Assembly: GCF_027587025.1 (NCBI RefSeq)
Contig: NZ_JAPPTI010000001.1
Span: forward strand, 372,001 to 436,000
Direction of reading: 5' to 3'
Source: Vibrio sp. LaRot3
Lineage (GTDB): Bacteria; Pseudomonadota; Gammaproteobacteria; Enterobacterales; Vibrionaceae
Length of the DNA: 64,000 bases
The notes under the pieces are model-generated. The model worked only from the letters and a program-made list of their open reading frames with translations, did not search any database and had not been told where the DNA came from. Made by a program: the position numbers and the translations under genes. Shown in pieces: positions 53,848 through 64,000 of this stretch (positions within the stretch are counted from its first letter, which is position 1; each line of letters begins with the position of its first letter).

Positions 53848-55230
53848 ATGTTAAAGATATATAACACACTCACAAGACAGAAAGAGGAATTCAAACCAAT
53901 CAATGCTGGCAAAGTTGGCATGTATGTCTGTGGGGTAACCATCTACGATCTCTGTCACATCGGCCACGGCCGCACCTTCGTTTCTTTTGATGTTGTTTCT
54001 CGTTACCTACGTTACCTAGGCTACGATCTGACTTTTGTTCGTAACATCACTGACATTGATGACAAAATCATCAAACGTGCAAACGAAAACGGTGAGAGCT
54101 GTGACTCACTCACTGAGCGCCTCATTGGTGAAATGCACGCTGACTTCGACGCGCTAAATATGAAGCGCCCAGATGTTGAGCCGCGTGCAACTGAATACAT
54201 TGCAGAGATCATTGCGCTAGTTGAAAAGCTAATCGAACGTGGTTTTGCTTATGTTGCTGATAACGGTGACGTTATGTTTGAAATCGCGAAATACGATGAA
54301 TACGGCAAACTGTCTCGTCAAGATCTAGAGCAGCTGCAAGCTGGTGCTCGCGTTGAGATTGAAACAGCGAAACGCAGTTCGTTAGATTTCGTGCTTTGGA
54401 AGATGTCTAAGCCAGGTGAACCAACATGGGAATCTCCATGGGGCCCAGGTCGCCCAGGCTGGCACATCGAATGTTCAGCGATGAACTCTTCTATTCTAGG
54501 TAACCATTTCGACATTCACGGTGGTGGTTCTGACCTTACGTTCCCACATCACGAGAACGAAATCGCTCAATCATGCTGTGCGCACGGTACTGATTACGTG
54601 AACACTTGGATGCATAGTGGCATGGTAATGGTTGATCGAGAGAAGATGTCTAAGTCTCTTGGTAACTTCTTTACTATCCGCGACGTGTTATCTCACTACG
54701 ATGCAGAGACAGTTCGTTACTTCCTGATGTCTGGTCACTACCGTAGTCAACTAAACTACAGTGAAGAAAACCTAAACCAAGCACGCGCATCTCTTGAGCG
54801 CCTATACACTGCTCTACGTGGTTTGGATCTATCAATTTCAGCGGCTGGTGGTGAAGAGTATGTCTCTCGCTTTACAGAAGCAATGAACGATGACTTCAAT
54901 ACACCAGAAGCGTACTCAGTGCTGTTCGATATGGCGCGTGAAATTAACCGTCTGAAAACAGAAAATGTTGAACAAGCAAGTGCACTAGGTTCGCTAATGC
55001 GTGAGCTAGCAGATGTGATTGGTATTCTTCACCAAGACCCTGAAGCCTTCTTAAAAGGCGATGCAGGCAGTGATGATGAAGTGGCTGAGATCGAAGCGCT
55101 AATTAAATTGCGCAATGACTCGCGTGCTAATAAAGATTGGGCGAACGCCGATATGGCTCGTGATAAGCTGACAGAAATGGGCATCGTGCTGGAAGATGGG
55201 GCTGAGGGCACGACTTGGCGTCGTAAGTAA
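53848..55230 (+). CDS. cysS: cysteinyl-tRNA synthetase
   Basis: 460-residue class I synthetase that charges tRNA-Cys. HIGH motif is CHIGHGRTF, zinc cysteine is [15 protein letters not shown] is [11 protein letters not shown], and the substrate zinc site also includes GWHIECSAM and HHENEIAQS. Codon use is that of a highly expressed gene. Confidence 0.97.
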   Translation: MLKIYNTLTRQKEEFKPINAGKVGMYVCGVTIYDLCHIGHGRTFVSFDVVSRYLRYLGYDLTFVRNITDIDDKIIKRANENGESCDSLTERLIGEMHADFDALNMKRPDVEPRATEYIAEIIALVEKLIERGFAYVADNGDVMFEIAKYDEYGKLSRQDLEQLQAGARVEIETAKRSSLDFVLWKMSKPGEPTWESPWGPGRPGWHIECSAMNSSILGNHFDIHGGGSDLTFPHHENEIAQSCCAHGTDYVNTWMHSGMVMVDREKMSKSLGNFFTIRDVLSHYDAETVRYFLMSGHYRSQLNYSEENLNQARASLERLYTALRGLDLSISAAGGEEYVSRFTEAMNDDFNTPEAYSVLFDMAREINRLKTENVEQASALGSLMRELADVIGILHQDPEAFLKGDAGSDDEVAEIEALIKLRNDSRANKDWANADMARDKLTEMGIVLEDGAEGTTWRRK

Positions 55231-55249
55231 CAACGTAAAACAATATTCT

Positions 55250-55277
55250 AAAGGGCTGAGTATTCAGCCCTTTTTGT
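55250..55277 (+). terminator. terminator after cysS
   Basis: AAAGGGCTGA paired with TCAGCCCTTT around GTAT, followed by TTG. Confidence 0.85.
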
Positions 55278-55320
55278 TAGATTTTACTAGATTCATAATA
55301 TTTTAAGCGGGAAACAATCA

Positions 55321-55899
55321 GTGGCACAGATGTACTTTTATTACTCTGCAATGAACGCAGGTAAGTCCACAACTCTTCTTCAATCCTCTTTTAACTACCA
55401 AGAACGTGGTATGAACCCAGTGATTTTTACAGCAGCACTGGATGATCGCTATGGTATAGGTAAAGTAAGCTCTCGTATTGGTTTGCAGTCAGATGCTCAG
55501 CTGTTTAACGCAGAAAGTGATTTGTTTGCGGATATCGCAGCCTTAAACGAACAGGAAAAGCGTCATTGTATTTTGGTCGATGAGTGTCAGTTTTTGAGTA
55601 AAGAGCAAGTTTACCAATTAACCGAAGTGGTTGATAAACTGAACATTCCAGTATTGTGTTATGGCTTAAGAACCGATTTCTTAGGTGAGTTGTTTGAAGG
55701 CAGTAAATACCTTCTGTCATGGGCTGATAAACTGATTGAGCTGAAGACAATTTGCCATTGCGGCCGCAAAGCCAACATGGTGATTCGTACTGATGAACAT
55801 GGTGTTGCGATTGCGGAAGGCGATCAAGTCGCGATTGGCGGTAACGACCGATATGTATCGGTATGTCGTCAGCACTATAAAGAAGCGCTAAATAAATAG
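55321..55899 (+). CDS. tdk: thymidine kinase
   Basis: 192-residue type II thymidine kinase for deoxythymidine salvage. It starts at GTG, giving [20 protein letters not shown], with the P-loop NAGKST. The DxxQ motif LVDECQFL and lasso-loop zinc cysteines CHCGRKAN and SVCRQH are visible. Confidence 0.96.
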   Translation: MAQMYFYYSAMNAGKSTTLLQSSFNYQERGMNPVIFTAALDDRYGIGKVSSRIGLQSDAQLFNAESDLFADIAALNEQEKRHCILVDECQFLSKEQVYQLTEVVDKLNIPVLCYGLRTDFLGELFEGSKYLLSWADKLIELKTICHCGRKANMVIRTDEHGVAIAEGDQVAIGGNDRYVSVCRQHYKEALNK

Positions 55900-55904
55900 C
55901 AGAC

Positions 55905-55937
55905 ACAAAAAACGGAGCCATTGGCTCCGTTTTTTGT
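55905..55937 (+). terminator. terminator after tdk
   Basis: AAAAAACGGAGCCA paired with TGGCTCCGTTTTTT; nearly perfect, ending in T run. Confidence 0.9.
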
Positions 55938-55981
55938 TGTATTCGACTAATCTAATGTGCCTTGTTTAAGCACTTGAGAGA

Positions 55982-56200
<219 letters not shown>

Positions 56201-56280
56201 TTAATCCTCTTTATAAAATGGATAATTTCGACCGGCTTCTTGCGCCGATAAAAATGAATTAAGTAAAGTTGGGGCGTATT

Positions 56281-56988
56281 CTACCCTTGCCAAGTTTGAT
56301 TTACTAGCCTTTGATGATGCTGAAACCGGACTTTGTAGTTCATTGCTGAACATTCGTCGATTTGATACCCAAGATAGAGCCACTGTTTTCCAAGTCTGCG
56401 ACAGTATTCCAACTGTAATAGTACGCCGAATGTACCGAGTGAAATATCATAATCGGGGTCAAAAAAGGTGTAAAACGCACTGACGCTGTTTGAGAGCACA
56501 TCAGTCACTGCAATGCCGATCAGCTTGTCTTGATCGTAGAAATGTAAATACTGCGTATTGAGCCACGAGCATGTTGAGAATTGATTGAAGCTATCATGGT
56601 TCGGCGGGTACATAGAACCATGGCGATGACGTTTTTCAATATAGCGAGAATAGAGCGATTGCCATTCTTGGTCCATGCTCTCTTTGAGTTGCCAATGGTA
56701 GGTTTTACACTTGCTCAGAATACGCTTTTGGCTGCGAGATGGCGTGAAACTGGGCACTGAAATGCGAATTGCTTGGCATGATTGGCAATGCTCACAATGG
56801 GGTTTATAGATTGTGTCTCCGCTGCGTCTAAATCCATTGGCGAGCAAAACCTCATAATTTGATGAACAGTGCAGCGTTGGATCTAAGGCGACGGCCACGC
56901 GCTCTTCTCTATCGGCAAGATAGCTGCAAGGATGGCTAGTCGATAGGCCAATTCTAATTTGCTGTAAGTCAGAACTCATTTTAGACAA
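56281..56988 (-). CDS. bpt: aspartate/glutamate leucyltransferase Bpt
   Basis: 235-residue enzyme that transfers leucine from Leu-tRNA onto proteins with N-terminal Asp or Glu, marking them for ClpAP. Markers are STSHPCSYLADREERV, CQSCQAIRISV, QKRILSKCKTY and TDVLSNSVSAFYTFFDPDY. The gene overlaps the end of aat by 13 bases; the pair is the Vibrio N-degron branch. Confidence 0.93.
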   Translation of the reverse strand: MSKMSSDLQQIRIGLSTSHPCSYLADREERVAVALDPTLHCSSNYEVLLANGFRRSGDTIYKPHCEHCQSCQAIRISVPSFTPSRSQKRILSKCKTYHWQLKESMDQEWQSLYSRYIEKRHRHGSMYPPNHDSFNQFSTCSWLNTQYLHFYDQDKLIGIAVTDVLSNSVSAFYTFFDPDYDISLGTFGVLLQLEYCRRLGKQWLYLGYQIDECSAMNYKVRFQHHQRLVNQTWQG

Positions 56989-57698
56989 TGCTCTGGATGA
57001 TCAAGCCATTGTGGGACAAAACAGTGCTCCTCTAACGATTTTTCTCTTAAGGATAGCAGGCTTTGCATGAAATCATCACGTTCGAGCTCTGTTGCCCCTA
57101 GCGACTCGGTGTGTGGATTGAGCACTTGGCAGTCGATTAGCTCACCTCCGTGGCGGCTAAAATGAGCGCAGAAGTGCCAAAGCGCAATCTTGGATGCATT
57201 GGTCGCGGTACTAAACATGGATTCACCGCAAAAGAGCCTGCCCACTGAAATCCCATATAAGCCACCAACAAGTTGGTTTTCTTGCCATACTTCTACAGAG
57301 TGACATTTGCCGAGTTTAGCGAGAGCTTTATAAGCGTTACGCATATCTTCGTTGAGCCATGTTTCTTCTGAAGGGCGTAAAGACGCACAATAATCAATCA
57401 CTTGCTCGGTAGCGCGATTAATGCTGACAGAATATTGGTGCTTTCTTTGAAATTTTCTAAGACTTTTTGCGGGGGCAAATGTCTTAGGAGTAAAGATGGC
57501 TCGCGGAGAAGGGCTCCACCATAAAATCGGTTCACCAGGGCCATACCAAGGGAAAATACCATTTTGGTAGCCAATTAAAATCCGCTTTGGGTTAAGATCG
57601 CCACCAAAAGCAAGTAAACCGTTCGGATCTTCTAGTGCCCCATAAGGGGATGGAAAAGCAAAACTATCGCTTTCAAGTTCGGTCAGATAAATCGCCAT
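56976..57698 (-). CDS. aat: leucyl/phenylalanyl-tRNA-protein transferase
   Basis: 240-residue enzyme that adds Leu or Phe to N-terminal Lys or Arg. ALEDPNGLLAFGGDL, GIFPWYGPGEPILWWSPSPRA, HSVEVWQ and GESMFS are diagnostic. It forms an operon with bpt and infA, so both destabilising-residue transferases are co-expressed. Confidence 0.96.
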   Translation of the reverse strand: MAIYLTELESDSFAFPSPYGALEDPNGLLAFGGDLNPKRILIGYQNGIFPWYGPGEPILWWSPSPRAIFTPKTFAPAKSLRKFQRKHQYSVSINRATEQVIDYCASLRPSEETWLNEDMRNAYKALAKLGKCHSVEVWQENQLVGGLYGISVGRLFCGESMFSTATNASKIALWHFCAHFSRHGGELIDCQVLNPHTESLGATELERDDFMQSLLSLREKSLEEHCFVPQWLDHPEHCLK

Positions 57699-57713
57699 GA
57701 TGAGGAACTAATT

Positions 57714-58172
57714 ATGTTTAAAAACTGGCTATGGATATTATTGATTTTTCCCTTGTTTGCCAATGCAGCGTACGAGAGAAATGTAGCAAGACCTGTCAAT
57801 GAAGTGGTATTTGGTAAGGTTGACTCGGTTCGATACTTAACTCAGCAAGATATTGTTAAAGCGGAAAGTAACGGCTGGGAGACTTTTCTGGGCGCAGTGG
57901 TTGGTGGTGTGATCGGTAATCAATTTGGGGGCGGCTCTGGTAAAGAAGTGGCCACGGCAGTAGGCGCGGTTGCGGGCGCAAGTATTGCTCGTAATCGTGC
58001 TAATCAAGTGTATCGAGTCGAATATAAACTGGTTGAGTTGTTGATTGAAACCGAAGATAAACGGCTCATTAACGTGATACAAGATGTCGACAGTGCCATG
58101 TTGTTTTCGCGAGGCGACAGAGTACGTATTCTTTACTTTAATGACGGTGTTCGAGTCGATAAAGAGTATTGA
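57714..58172 (+). CDS. glycine zipper 2TM domain protein
   Basis: 152-residue envelope protein. Signal peptide ends in FANA (no lipobox). The 2TM glycine zipper is ETFLGAVVGGVIGNQFGGGS...AVAGASIARNRA in residues 60-100. It resembles SlyB/Pcp-type proteins but lacks the lipid anchor. Function: envelope integrity by analogy. Divergent from aat by 15 bases. Confidence 0.85.
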   Translation: MFKNWLWILLIFPLFANAAYERNVARPVNEVVFGKVDSVRYLTQQDIVKAESNGWETFLGAVVGGVIGNQFGGGSGKEVATAVGAVAGASIARNRANQVYRVEYKLVELLIETEDKRLINVIQDVDSAMLFSRGDRVRILYFNDGVRVDKEY

Positions 58173-58330
58173 TTCCCTCTATATATAGAAGGCAAATGGA
58201 TAGCGGGAAAAATAGTCGCGCTGAAAGCTTTTTTGCTCTGGTTTTAAGTAAGGTTTTTCGATAGTCTGAAACTACGAAGAATTTTTCATCGCTCTTATGG
58301 AAGTGAGCGAGCAAGGAATAGTAGTTTTTA

Positions 58331-59611
58331 ATGGAAAGCCTTACGTTACAACCAATTAATAAAGTCGATGGTGAGGTTAACTTACCGGGTTCAAAAAGTG
58401 TGTCTAATCGCGCTCTGTTACTGGCAGCGCTAGCAAAAGGCACTACACGTCTTACTAACCTTCTTGATAGTGACGATATTCGTCATATGCTGAATGCCCT
58501 AACACAGTTAGGCGTTTCTTATAAGCTGTCTGCCGATAAAACTGAATGTGAAGTCCAAGGTTTAGGTGGTGCGTTTGATAGTGCGAAGTCGTTAGAGCTG
58601 TTTCTCGGTAATGCAGGTACAGCAATGCGTCCACTTGCTGCTGCCTTGTGCTTGGGTAAAGGCGAATACGTATTAACGGGTGAACCGCGCATGAAAGAGC
58701 GCCCAATCGGTCACCTTGTTGATGCGTTGAAGCAAGCCGGTGCTCATGTCGAGTATTTAGAGAACGAAAACTATCCACCGCTTAAGATTCAAGGTACTGG
58801 CCTTGCAGGTGGTACGGTTGAGATTGATGGTTCAATTTCAAGCCAGTTCTTAACCGCATTTTTGATGTCGGCACCGCTGGCAAAAGATGATGTAACGATC
58901 AATATTGTCGGAGAGTTAGTTTCTAAGCCGTACATTGATATCACATTGCACATCATGAAGCAGTTCGGGGTGGAAGTAGATAATCGCAATTACCAACAGT
59001 TTGTGATTAGAGCTGGCCAGCAGTATGTTGCCCCTGGTGATTTCCTCGTTGAAGGGGATGCTTCATCAGCTTCTTACTTCCTAGCTGCAGCTGCGATAAA
59101 AGGCGGTGCAATTAAGGTGACGGGGATTGGCAAAAACAGTATTCAAGGTGATATTCAGTTTGCTGATGCGCTAGAAAAAATGGGCGCGCAGATTGAATGG
59201 GGCGACGATTACGTTATTTCTCGCGTGGGTGAATTGAATGCGGTCGATATGGATTTCAATCATATTCCAGATGCCGCAATGACGATTGCAACCACAGCAC
59301 TGTTTGCGAAAGGGACGACTGCCATTCGTAATGTGTACAACTGGCGCGTAAAAGAGACAGATCGCTTGTCAGCCATGGCGACAGAGCTTCGTAAAGTGGG
59401 TGCAGAAGTGGAAGAGGGTGAAGATTACATTATCGTTACTCCGCCTGCGCAGTTAACTCATGCGGCGGTTGATACGTATGATGACCACCGTATGGCAATG
59501 TGTTTCTCTTTGGTTGCGCTGAGTGACACACCAGTGACTATCAAAGATCCAAAATGTACTTCGAAAACATTCCCAGACTACTTCGATAAATTGGCTGCGC
59601 TAAGCTGCTAA
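58331..59611 (+). CDS. aroA: 3-phosphoshikimate 1-carboxyvinyltransferase (EPSP synthase)
   Basis: 426-residue shikimate-pathway enzyme making EPSP from shikimate-3-phosphate and PEP. Landmarks are [36 protein letters not shown] (class I, glyphosate-sensitive type), GEPRMKERP and [16 protein letters not shown] [21 protein letters not shown] is about ten bases before the ATG. Confidence 0.97.
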   Translation: MESLTLQPINKVDGEVNLPGSKSVSNRALLLAALAKGTTRLTNLLDSDDIRHMLNALTQLGVSYKLSADKTECEVQGLGGAFDSAKSLELFLGNAGTAMRPLAAALCLGKGEYVLTGEPRMKERPIGHLVDALKQAGAHVEYLENENYPPLKIQGTGLAGGTVEIDGSISSQFLTAFLMSAPLAKDDVTINIVGELVSKPYIDITLHIMKQFGVEVDNRNYQQFVIRAGQQYVAPGDFLVEGDASSASYFLAAAAIKGGAIKVTGIGKNSIQGDIQFADALEKMGAQIEWGDDYVISRVGELNAVDMDFNHIPDAAMTIATTALFAKGTTAIRNVYNWRVKETDRLSAMATELRKVGAEVEEGEDYIIVTPPAQLTHAAVDTYDDHRMAMCFSLVALSDTPVTIKDPKCTSKTFPDYFDKLAALSC

Positions 59612-59635
59612 TTTGATGAATCGGGGTGAAAAACA

Positions 59636-59664
59636 AAAGCCAGAGCGATTGCTCTGGCTTTTTA
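59636..59664 (+). terminator. terminator after aroA
   Basis: AAAAGCCAGAGC paired with GCTCTGGCTTTT around GATT. The convergent yciN gene begins shortly after. Confidence 0.88.
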
Positions 59665-59680
59665 TTGTTTGCGGGGCGGC

Positions 59681-59929
59681 TTACTTTTCTAACGTAAACT
59701 CTTTTGATAAATGATGCGCAAGGTACTTAAACATATTGAACACAGCTGTTGTGTTCATGGTTGGTAGACCGTTGTCATCTAAGAAGTAGTTGCCTTTAAA
59801 AACCAGCACGCCTTCTTTTTCTTCTACGCTGTCAGCGCGCATACCTTCGATAAAATCGTCGTGCTCTTGGATGATTTGGTTGGCAATTAATAGCAGATCA
59901 AACTGAGAAATAGCTTTTTTTTCGCTCAT
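59681..59929 (-). CDS. yciN: YciN family protein (DUF2498)
   Basis: 82-residue protein of unknown function, homologous to E. coli YciN across its length (LLLIANQIIQEHDDFIEGMR, GVLVFKGNYFLDDNGLPTMN, TTAVFNMFKYLAHHLS). It lies next to topA as in E. coli but divergently transcribed. Confidence 0.9.
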   Translation of the reverse strand: MSEKKAISQFDLLLIANQIIQEHDDFIEGMRADSVEEKEGVLVFKGNYFLDDNGLPTMNTTAVFNMFKYLAHHLSKEFTLEK

Positions 59930-60342
59930 GACTTATACCTGTTGATAGGGCGATAATTGCGGGCGATTGTATGCCTTCATTGGCTAAATTTCCAATAACT
60001 TGCGCGATTTTTCTTTATAGCGAGAAAGAAAATGTTTTGTGACGGGCAACATAAATCTGTCTTCTGGGTTGGCAGAATTGTAATCGTCCCGTTTAGTATG
60101 TGGCACTTCTTGATACGCAATGAATTCTCGGCCTCGTCCTTTCTATCATTGTTACTACAGCGACTCGCTCTTATCGGACTAATCGTCGATTTGTCGAGCA
60201 GTCAAAAGTTAAATTTAAAAAAGATATTGATCTTCTCGTCATCTCGCTCGATAGTAAAAAAAGAAGCAATATTTGAAGTATGTTGTGCGTTATTTGTATT
60301 AAGCTATAGCGCATAAGTCATTAAAGGACACTTGAGTCAGTT
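59930..60342. promoter_or_regulatory. yciN-topA intergenic region
   Basis: 413 bases that must carry the topA promoters. TTTTTCTTT and AGAAAGAAAA (60007-60030) could pair. A 94-codon plus-strand frame from 60032 is not credible: no ribosome binding site and amino acid composition unlike a real protein. Confidence 0.4.
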
Positions 60343-62976
60343 ATGGGTAAGTCACTCGTTATTGTGGAGTCGCCAGCCAAGGCGAAGACCATCAATAAAT
60401 ATCTCGGAAAAGACTTCATCGTAAAGTCTAGTGTGGGTCACGTACGTGATCTCCCGACTGCTGGGCAAAGCACCGGCCAAAAAGCGGCAGCAATTTCAAC
60501 CAAAGGCATGAGTGCCGAAGAAAAAGCGCGCATTAAAAAAGAAAAAGATCGTAAATCGCTTATCAAGAAGATGGGCATCGATCCTTACAATGGCTGGGAT
60601 GCTAACTATCAAGTTCTGCCGGGCAAAGAGAAAGTGGTTGCCGAGTTACAGAAACTGGCGAAAGACGCAGACAGCGTTTATCTCGCAACCGATTTAGACC
60701 GCGAGGGAGAGGCTATCGCTTGGCACCTTCGTGAGATCATCGGTGGCGATGAAGAGCGATACAAACGCGTAGTGTTTAACGAAATTACTAAAAACGCGAT
60801 TCAGCAAGCTTTCCAGAAACCTGGTGAGTTAAGCATGGATGGTGTTAATGCTCAGCAAGCACGTCGCTTTATGGACCGTGTTGTTGGCTTCATGGTTTCC
60901 CCACTGCTTTGGAAAAAAGTAGCGCGCGGCCTATCGGCTGGTCGTGTTCAATCGGTAGCGGTTAAGTTACTGGTTGAGCGTGAACGAGAAATCAAAGCAT
61001 TCATTCCAGAAGAGTTCTGGGATGTACACGCAAACACCAAAACTCAAGATAAAACTGACTTCCGTTTGCAAGTTGCACAGAAAGACGGGGTTGCGTTTAA
61101 GCCTGTCAATGAAGCTGAAACAAACGCTGCGCTATCAGTGCTTGAGAAAGCGCAATATGAAGTGTGTAAGCGTGAAGACCGCCCAACTTCAAGCAAACCG
61201 TCAGCCCCATTTATTACTTCAACATTGCAGCAAGCAGCGAGTACTCGTCTAGGCTACGGTGTTAAGAAGACCATGATGCTTGCTCAGCGTTTGTACGAAG
61301 CAGGTTACATCACTTATATGCGTACCGACTCGACGAACTTGAGTTCGGAAGCGGTAGATACTGTACGTGGTTTCATTGAAAACGAATTTGGTGAGGCGTA
61401 CTTGCCATCAAATCCAATTCGTTACGGCAGCAAAGAAGGCGCACAAGAAGCGCACGAAGCGATTCGTCCTTCTGATGTGGCTGTTAAAGCGGACGACCTA
61501 AATGGTATGGAAGCAGATGCGCACAAGCTGTACGCGCTAATTTGGAATCAGTTTGTTGCGTGTCAGATGACACCTGCAAAATACGATTCAACCACTGTAA
61601 GCGTGAAAGCGGCTGAGTACACGCTAAAAGCGAAAGGTCGTATTCTGAAGTTTGATGGTTGGACTCGTGTACAGCGTCCACTAGGTAAAAACGAAGACCA
61701 AATTCTGCCTGCAGTACAAGTCGGTGACAAAGTTGATCTGCAAAGCTTAGAGCCTAAGCAGCACTTTACTAAGCCACCAGCACGCTTTACTGAAGCCGCA
61801 TTGGTAAAAGAATTAGAGAAGCGTGGCATTGGCCGTCCTTCTACTTACGCCTCTATCATCTCAACCATTCAAGATCGTGGTTATGTAAAAGTTGAGCAGC
61901 GTCGTTTCTATGCAGAAAAGATGGGTGAGATTGTTACAGACCGTCTAGATGGTAGCTTTAATGAGCTAATGAACTATGAGTTCACATCTAAAATGGAAGA
62001 GAAGTTAGACCAAATTGCGGAAGGTGATGCAAATTGGAAAGGCGTTCTAGATAACTTCTTCACCGACTTCTCTGGCGCATTAGAGCAGGCAGAGCAAGAC
62101 GAAGAACAAGGTGGTATGAAGCCTAATCATATCGTTTACACCGATATCGAGTGTCCTACTTGTTCGCGTGAAATGGGTATCCGCACGGCATCAACCGGTG
62201 TATTCCTAGGTTGTTCTGGCTATGCGTTACCGCCAAAAGAGCGTTGTAAAACCACAATCAACTTAGGTGATGAAGATGGCATTATTAATGTTCTTGAGGA
62301 AGACGTAGAGACAGCAGCTCTGCGTGCTAAGAAACGTTGCCCAATTTGTGAAACGGCAATGGATGCTTACCTCATTGATGATAAGCGCAAGCTACATGTT
62401 TGTGGTAACAACCCGAACTGTGAAGGCTATGTGGTAGAGCACGGCGAATACAAAGTGAAAGGTTACGATGGCCCAGTTGTTGAGTGTGACAAATGTGGCA
62501 GTGACATGGTGCTTAAGAATGGTCGTTTCGGTAAGTACATGGATTGCACCAGCGAAACGTGTAAGAACACTCGTAAGATTCTGAAGAATGGCGAAGTTGC
62601 TCCACCGAAAGAAGATCCAGTGCATATCCCTGAGCTTCCATGTGAAAACTCAGATGCGTACTTTGTTCTTCGTGATGGTGCGTCAGGTCTATTCTTAGCG
62701 GCCAGCACATTCCCTAAATCACGCGAAACTCGCGCGCCATTAGTGGAAGAGTTAGTTCGCTTTAAAGATCGTATTTCGCCTAAGTTCCATTACTTAACAG
62801 AAGCGCCAGCTCAAGACCCTGATGGTCTACCAATGGTTGTACGCTTTAGCCGTAAGTCAAAAGAGAACTATGTTCGCTCTGAGGTGGATGGCAAGCCTTC
62901 TGGTTACACTGCGTTGTATATCGATGGTAAGTGGGAAATCACTGACAAGCGCAAAAAGCCAGCGAAGAAGAAATAA
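60343..62976 (+). CDS. topA: DNA topoisomerase I
   Basis: 877-residue type IA topoisomerase that relaxes negative supercoils. The Toprim segment [19 protein letters not shown] and the metal site [13 protein letters not shown] are at the N-terminus; the catalytic tyrosine lies in [30 protein letters not shown] follows. Three zinc-ribbon units ([25 protein letters not shown]) and a C-terminal basic tail (KRKKPAKKK) complete it. Confidence 0.97.
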   Translation: MGKSLVIVESPAKAKTINKYLGKDFIVKSSVGHVRDLPTAGQSTGQKAAAISTKGMSAEEKARIKKEKDRKSLIKKMGIDPYNGWDANYQVLPGKEKVVAELQKLAKDADSVYLATDLDREGEAIAWHLREIIGGDEERYKRVVFNEITKNAIQQAFQKPGELSMDGVNAQQARRFMDRVVGFMVSPLLWKKVARGLSAGRVQSVAVKLLVEREREIKAFIPEEFWDVHANTKTQDKTDFRLQVAQKDGVAFKPVNEAETNAALSVLEKAQYEVCKREDRPTSSKPSAPFITSTLQQAASTRLGYGVKKTMMLAQRLYEAGYITYMRTDSTNLSSEAVDTVRGFIENEFGEAYLPSNPIRYGSKEGAQEAHEAIRPSDVAVKADDLNGMEADAHKLYALIWNQFVACQMTPAKYDSTTVSVKAAEYTLKAKGRILKFDGWTRVQRPLGKNEDQILPAVQVGDKVDLQSLEPKQHFTKPPARFTEAALVKELEKRGIGRPSTYASIISTIQDRGYVKVEQRRFYAEKMGEIVTDRLDGSFNELMNYEFTSKMEEKLDQIAEGDANWKGVLDNFFTDFSGALEQAEQDEEQGGMKPNHIVYTDIECPTCSREMGIRTASTGVFLGCSGYALPPKERCKTTINLGDEDGIINVLEEDVETAALRAKKRCPICETAMDAYLIDDKRKLHVCGNNPNCEGYVVEHGEYKVKGYDGPVVECDKCGSDMVLKNGRFGKYMDCTSETCKNTRKILKNGEVAPPKEDPVHIPELPCENSDAYFVLRDGASGLFLAASTFPKSRETRAPLVEELVRFKDRISPKFHYLTEAPAQDPDGLPMVVRFSRKSKENYVRSEVDGKPSGYTALYIDGKWEITDKRKKPAKKK

Positions 62977-63000
62977 CCACTCAAAGTAGAGTGACAGCAA

Positions 63001-63029
63001 AAAAGCAGCGATTAATCGCTGCTTTTTTT
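63001..63029 (+). terminator. terminator after topA
   Basis: AAAAGCAGCGATT paired with AATCGCTGCTTTT; T run follows. Confidence 0.9.
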
Positions 63030-63490
63030 ATGGGCAAAATTTGCGGTTTTAATAACCAATATTGAACTGATAATTCGCATTATTAGCTCTTTATAAGGAA
63101 CGAGGTTCTGCAAGCTATTCATTGTCGCAGCTTAAATTGCCAGTCACAAAAGTGACACTTGCCAAATGTATTATAAAACCTGCAACAACAAGGCGAGCGA
63201 GGTCATCTGCTTGTATTTGTGATGTTAAAAAGCTGTATGCCGCAAAGGTCAATATGTGATCTAGGTCAGGTGGTTGAAAAGCAACCTGTGAGCGTCGAGA
63301 GGTATAGCGTATTTTAAATTGTATTCTTTCTCAGATGCGATAACTTAATAAACAACGGCTTGCACAAGAAAGGGTAGAAACTGCCCAATATAATAACAGC
63401 GCCTAAAAATCTGGGTATATCCCAATACAAGGAAAAAGATGGACTAGCAATTAGCTCATCTAGGCAAAAAAATAATATGGAGAATAACGA
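63030..63490 (+). promoter_or_regulatory. glgC upstream region
   Basis: 460 bases without a gene. A perfect dyad GTCAC-AAAA-GTGAC is at 63143-63156, flanked by two direct copies of TTGCCA. TGTGA-N6-TCAGG at 63255-63270 is a weak CRP-type site. GGAGAATAACGA is the glgC ribosome binding site. Confidence 0.35.
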
Positions 63491-64000
63491 ATGGCTGGTG
63501 TTTTAGGAATGATCCTTGCTGGTGGAGAGGGCTCTCGTCTACGCCCTTTAACTGAATCCCGCAGTAAACCTTCGGTTCCTTTTGGCGGAAGCTACCGCCT
63601 TATTGATTTCGCTTTAAACAACTTTATCAACGCTGATTTAATGCGCATTTATGTGCTGACTCAGTTCAAATCTCAATCCCTGTTCCATCACTTGAAAAAA
63701 GGCTGGAATATCAACGGTATTACCGACCGATTTATCGACCCAATCCCAGCGCAAATGCGTACGGGAAAACGTTGGTACGAAGGTACGGCAGATGCTATCT
63801 ATCAAAATATTCGCTTTATGGAATTGGCTGAACCAGACCAAGTCTGTATTTTCGGTTCAGACCATATTTATAAGATGGATATTAAGCAAATGCTGGATTT
63901 CCATAAAGATAAAGAAGCGTCTTTGACGGTTTCTGCGCTGCGCATGCCTTTATCAGAAGCGTCACAATTTGGCGTGATTGAGGTCGATGCGGAAGGTCGT
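63491..64000 (+). CDS. glgC: glucose-1-phosphate adenylyltransferase, 5' part
   Basis: ADP-glucose pyrophosphorylase, first step of glycogen synthesis. The first 170 codons are present, starting MAGVLGMILAGGEGSRLRPL with the nucleotide-binding GGxGxRLxPLT, then SRSKPSVPFGGSYRLIDF and GTADAIYQNI, FGSDHIYKMD. The rest lies beyond the window. GGAGAATAACGA precedes the ATG. Vibrios may have two glgC genes; this one continues outside. Confidence 0.95.
   Translation, partial: MAGVLGMILAGGEGSRLRPLTESRSKPSVPFGGSYRLIDFALNNFINADLMRIYVLTQFKSQSLFHHLKKGWNINGITDRFIDPIPAQMRTGKRWYEGTADAIYQNIRFMELAEPDQVCIFGSDHIYKMDIKQMLDFHKDKEASLTVSALRMPLSEASQFGVIEVDAEGR

Noticed and set aside
60032..60316. 94-codon plus-strand frame upstream of topA
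   Set aside because: No ribosome binding site and composition unlike a protein; it occupies the topA promoter region.

Overview
The window is chromosomal DNA from a Vibrio (Vibrionaceae, Gammaproteobacteria). Support comes from gene content and order: fadL / ECF sigma / fadIJ, apt-dnaX-ybaB-recR, aat-bpt-infA, yciN-topA, a TrpR-type and a FadR-type operator, and many proteins that read as Vibrio orthologues. Most of it is ordinary core genome, with one clear accessory insertion at about 23.76-35.8 kb.

1-8.9 kb: a truncated fadL, an ECF sigma factor with its DUF3379 partner, a probable small RNA, the anaerobic-type beta-oxidation pair fadI-fadJ behind a FadR operator, a stand-alone tryptophan synthase beta subunit behind a promoter with a TrpR-like operator, and a YdjA nitroreductase. 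8.9-16 kb: a LysR regulator, an RssB orthologue (adaptor for RpoS turnover), a 43-codon-scale membrane peptide, ybaN with a probable ATT start, apt, dnaX (with a slippery heptamer followed at once by a -1 frame stop), ybaB and recR. 16-23.7 kb: a secreted M6 metalloprotease, then a cysteine-catabolism cluster (transporter CyuP divergent from ridA-cyuA-yheO-like regulator) and three small genes including two cysteine-cluster proteins.

23.76-35.8 kb: a mobile island. Three consecutive tyrosine-recombinase-like genes and a coiled-coil gene (overlapping or nearly abutting) match the Gamma-Mobile-Trio (GmtY/GmtZ/GmtX) type of element; the middle protein has lost catalytic residues. A dense set of DNA dyads follows. 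The cargo is a 131-residue orphan overlapping a 31-residue membrane peptide, gene debris and hairpins, a Septu-like ATPase/HNH pair (PtuA/PtuB), and an undescribed two-gene unit: a 275-residue orphan plus a UvrD-like helicase with an unusual N-terminal domain. This last pair is the best candidate for an undescribed (probably anti-phage) system.

36-64 kb: core genome again: MscS channel, alkaline phosphatase, BCCT transporter, ChaN lipoprotein, RlmA, a chemoreceptor, YeaD and GapA, MsrB, a DUF2989 lipoprotein, YeaC, YchJ, an EAL-HDOD protein, LpxH, PpiB, CysS, Tdk, InfA, the N-degron transferases Bpt and Aat, a glycine-zipper protein, AroA, YciN, TopA and the beginning of glgC, which runs off the window.
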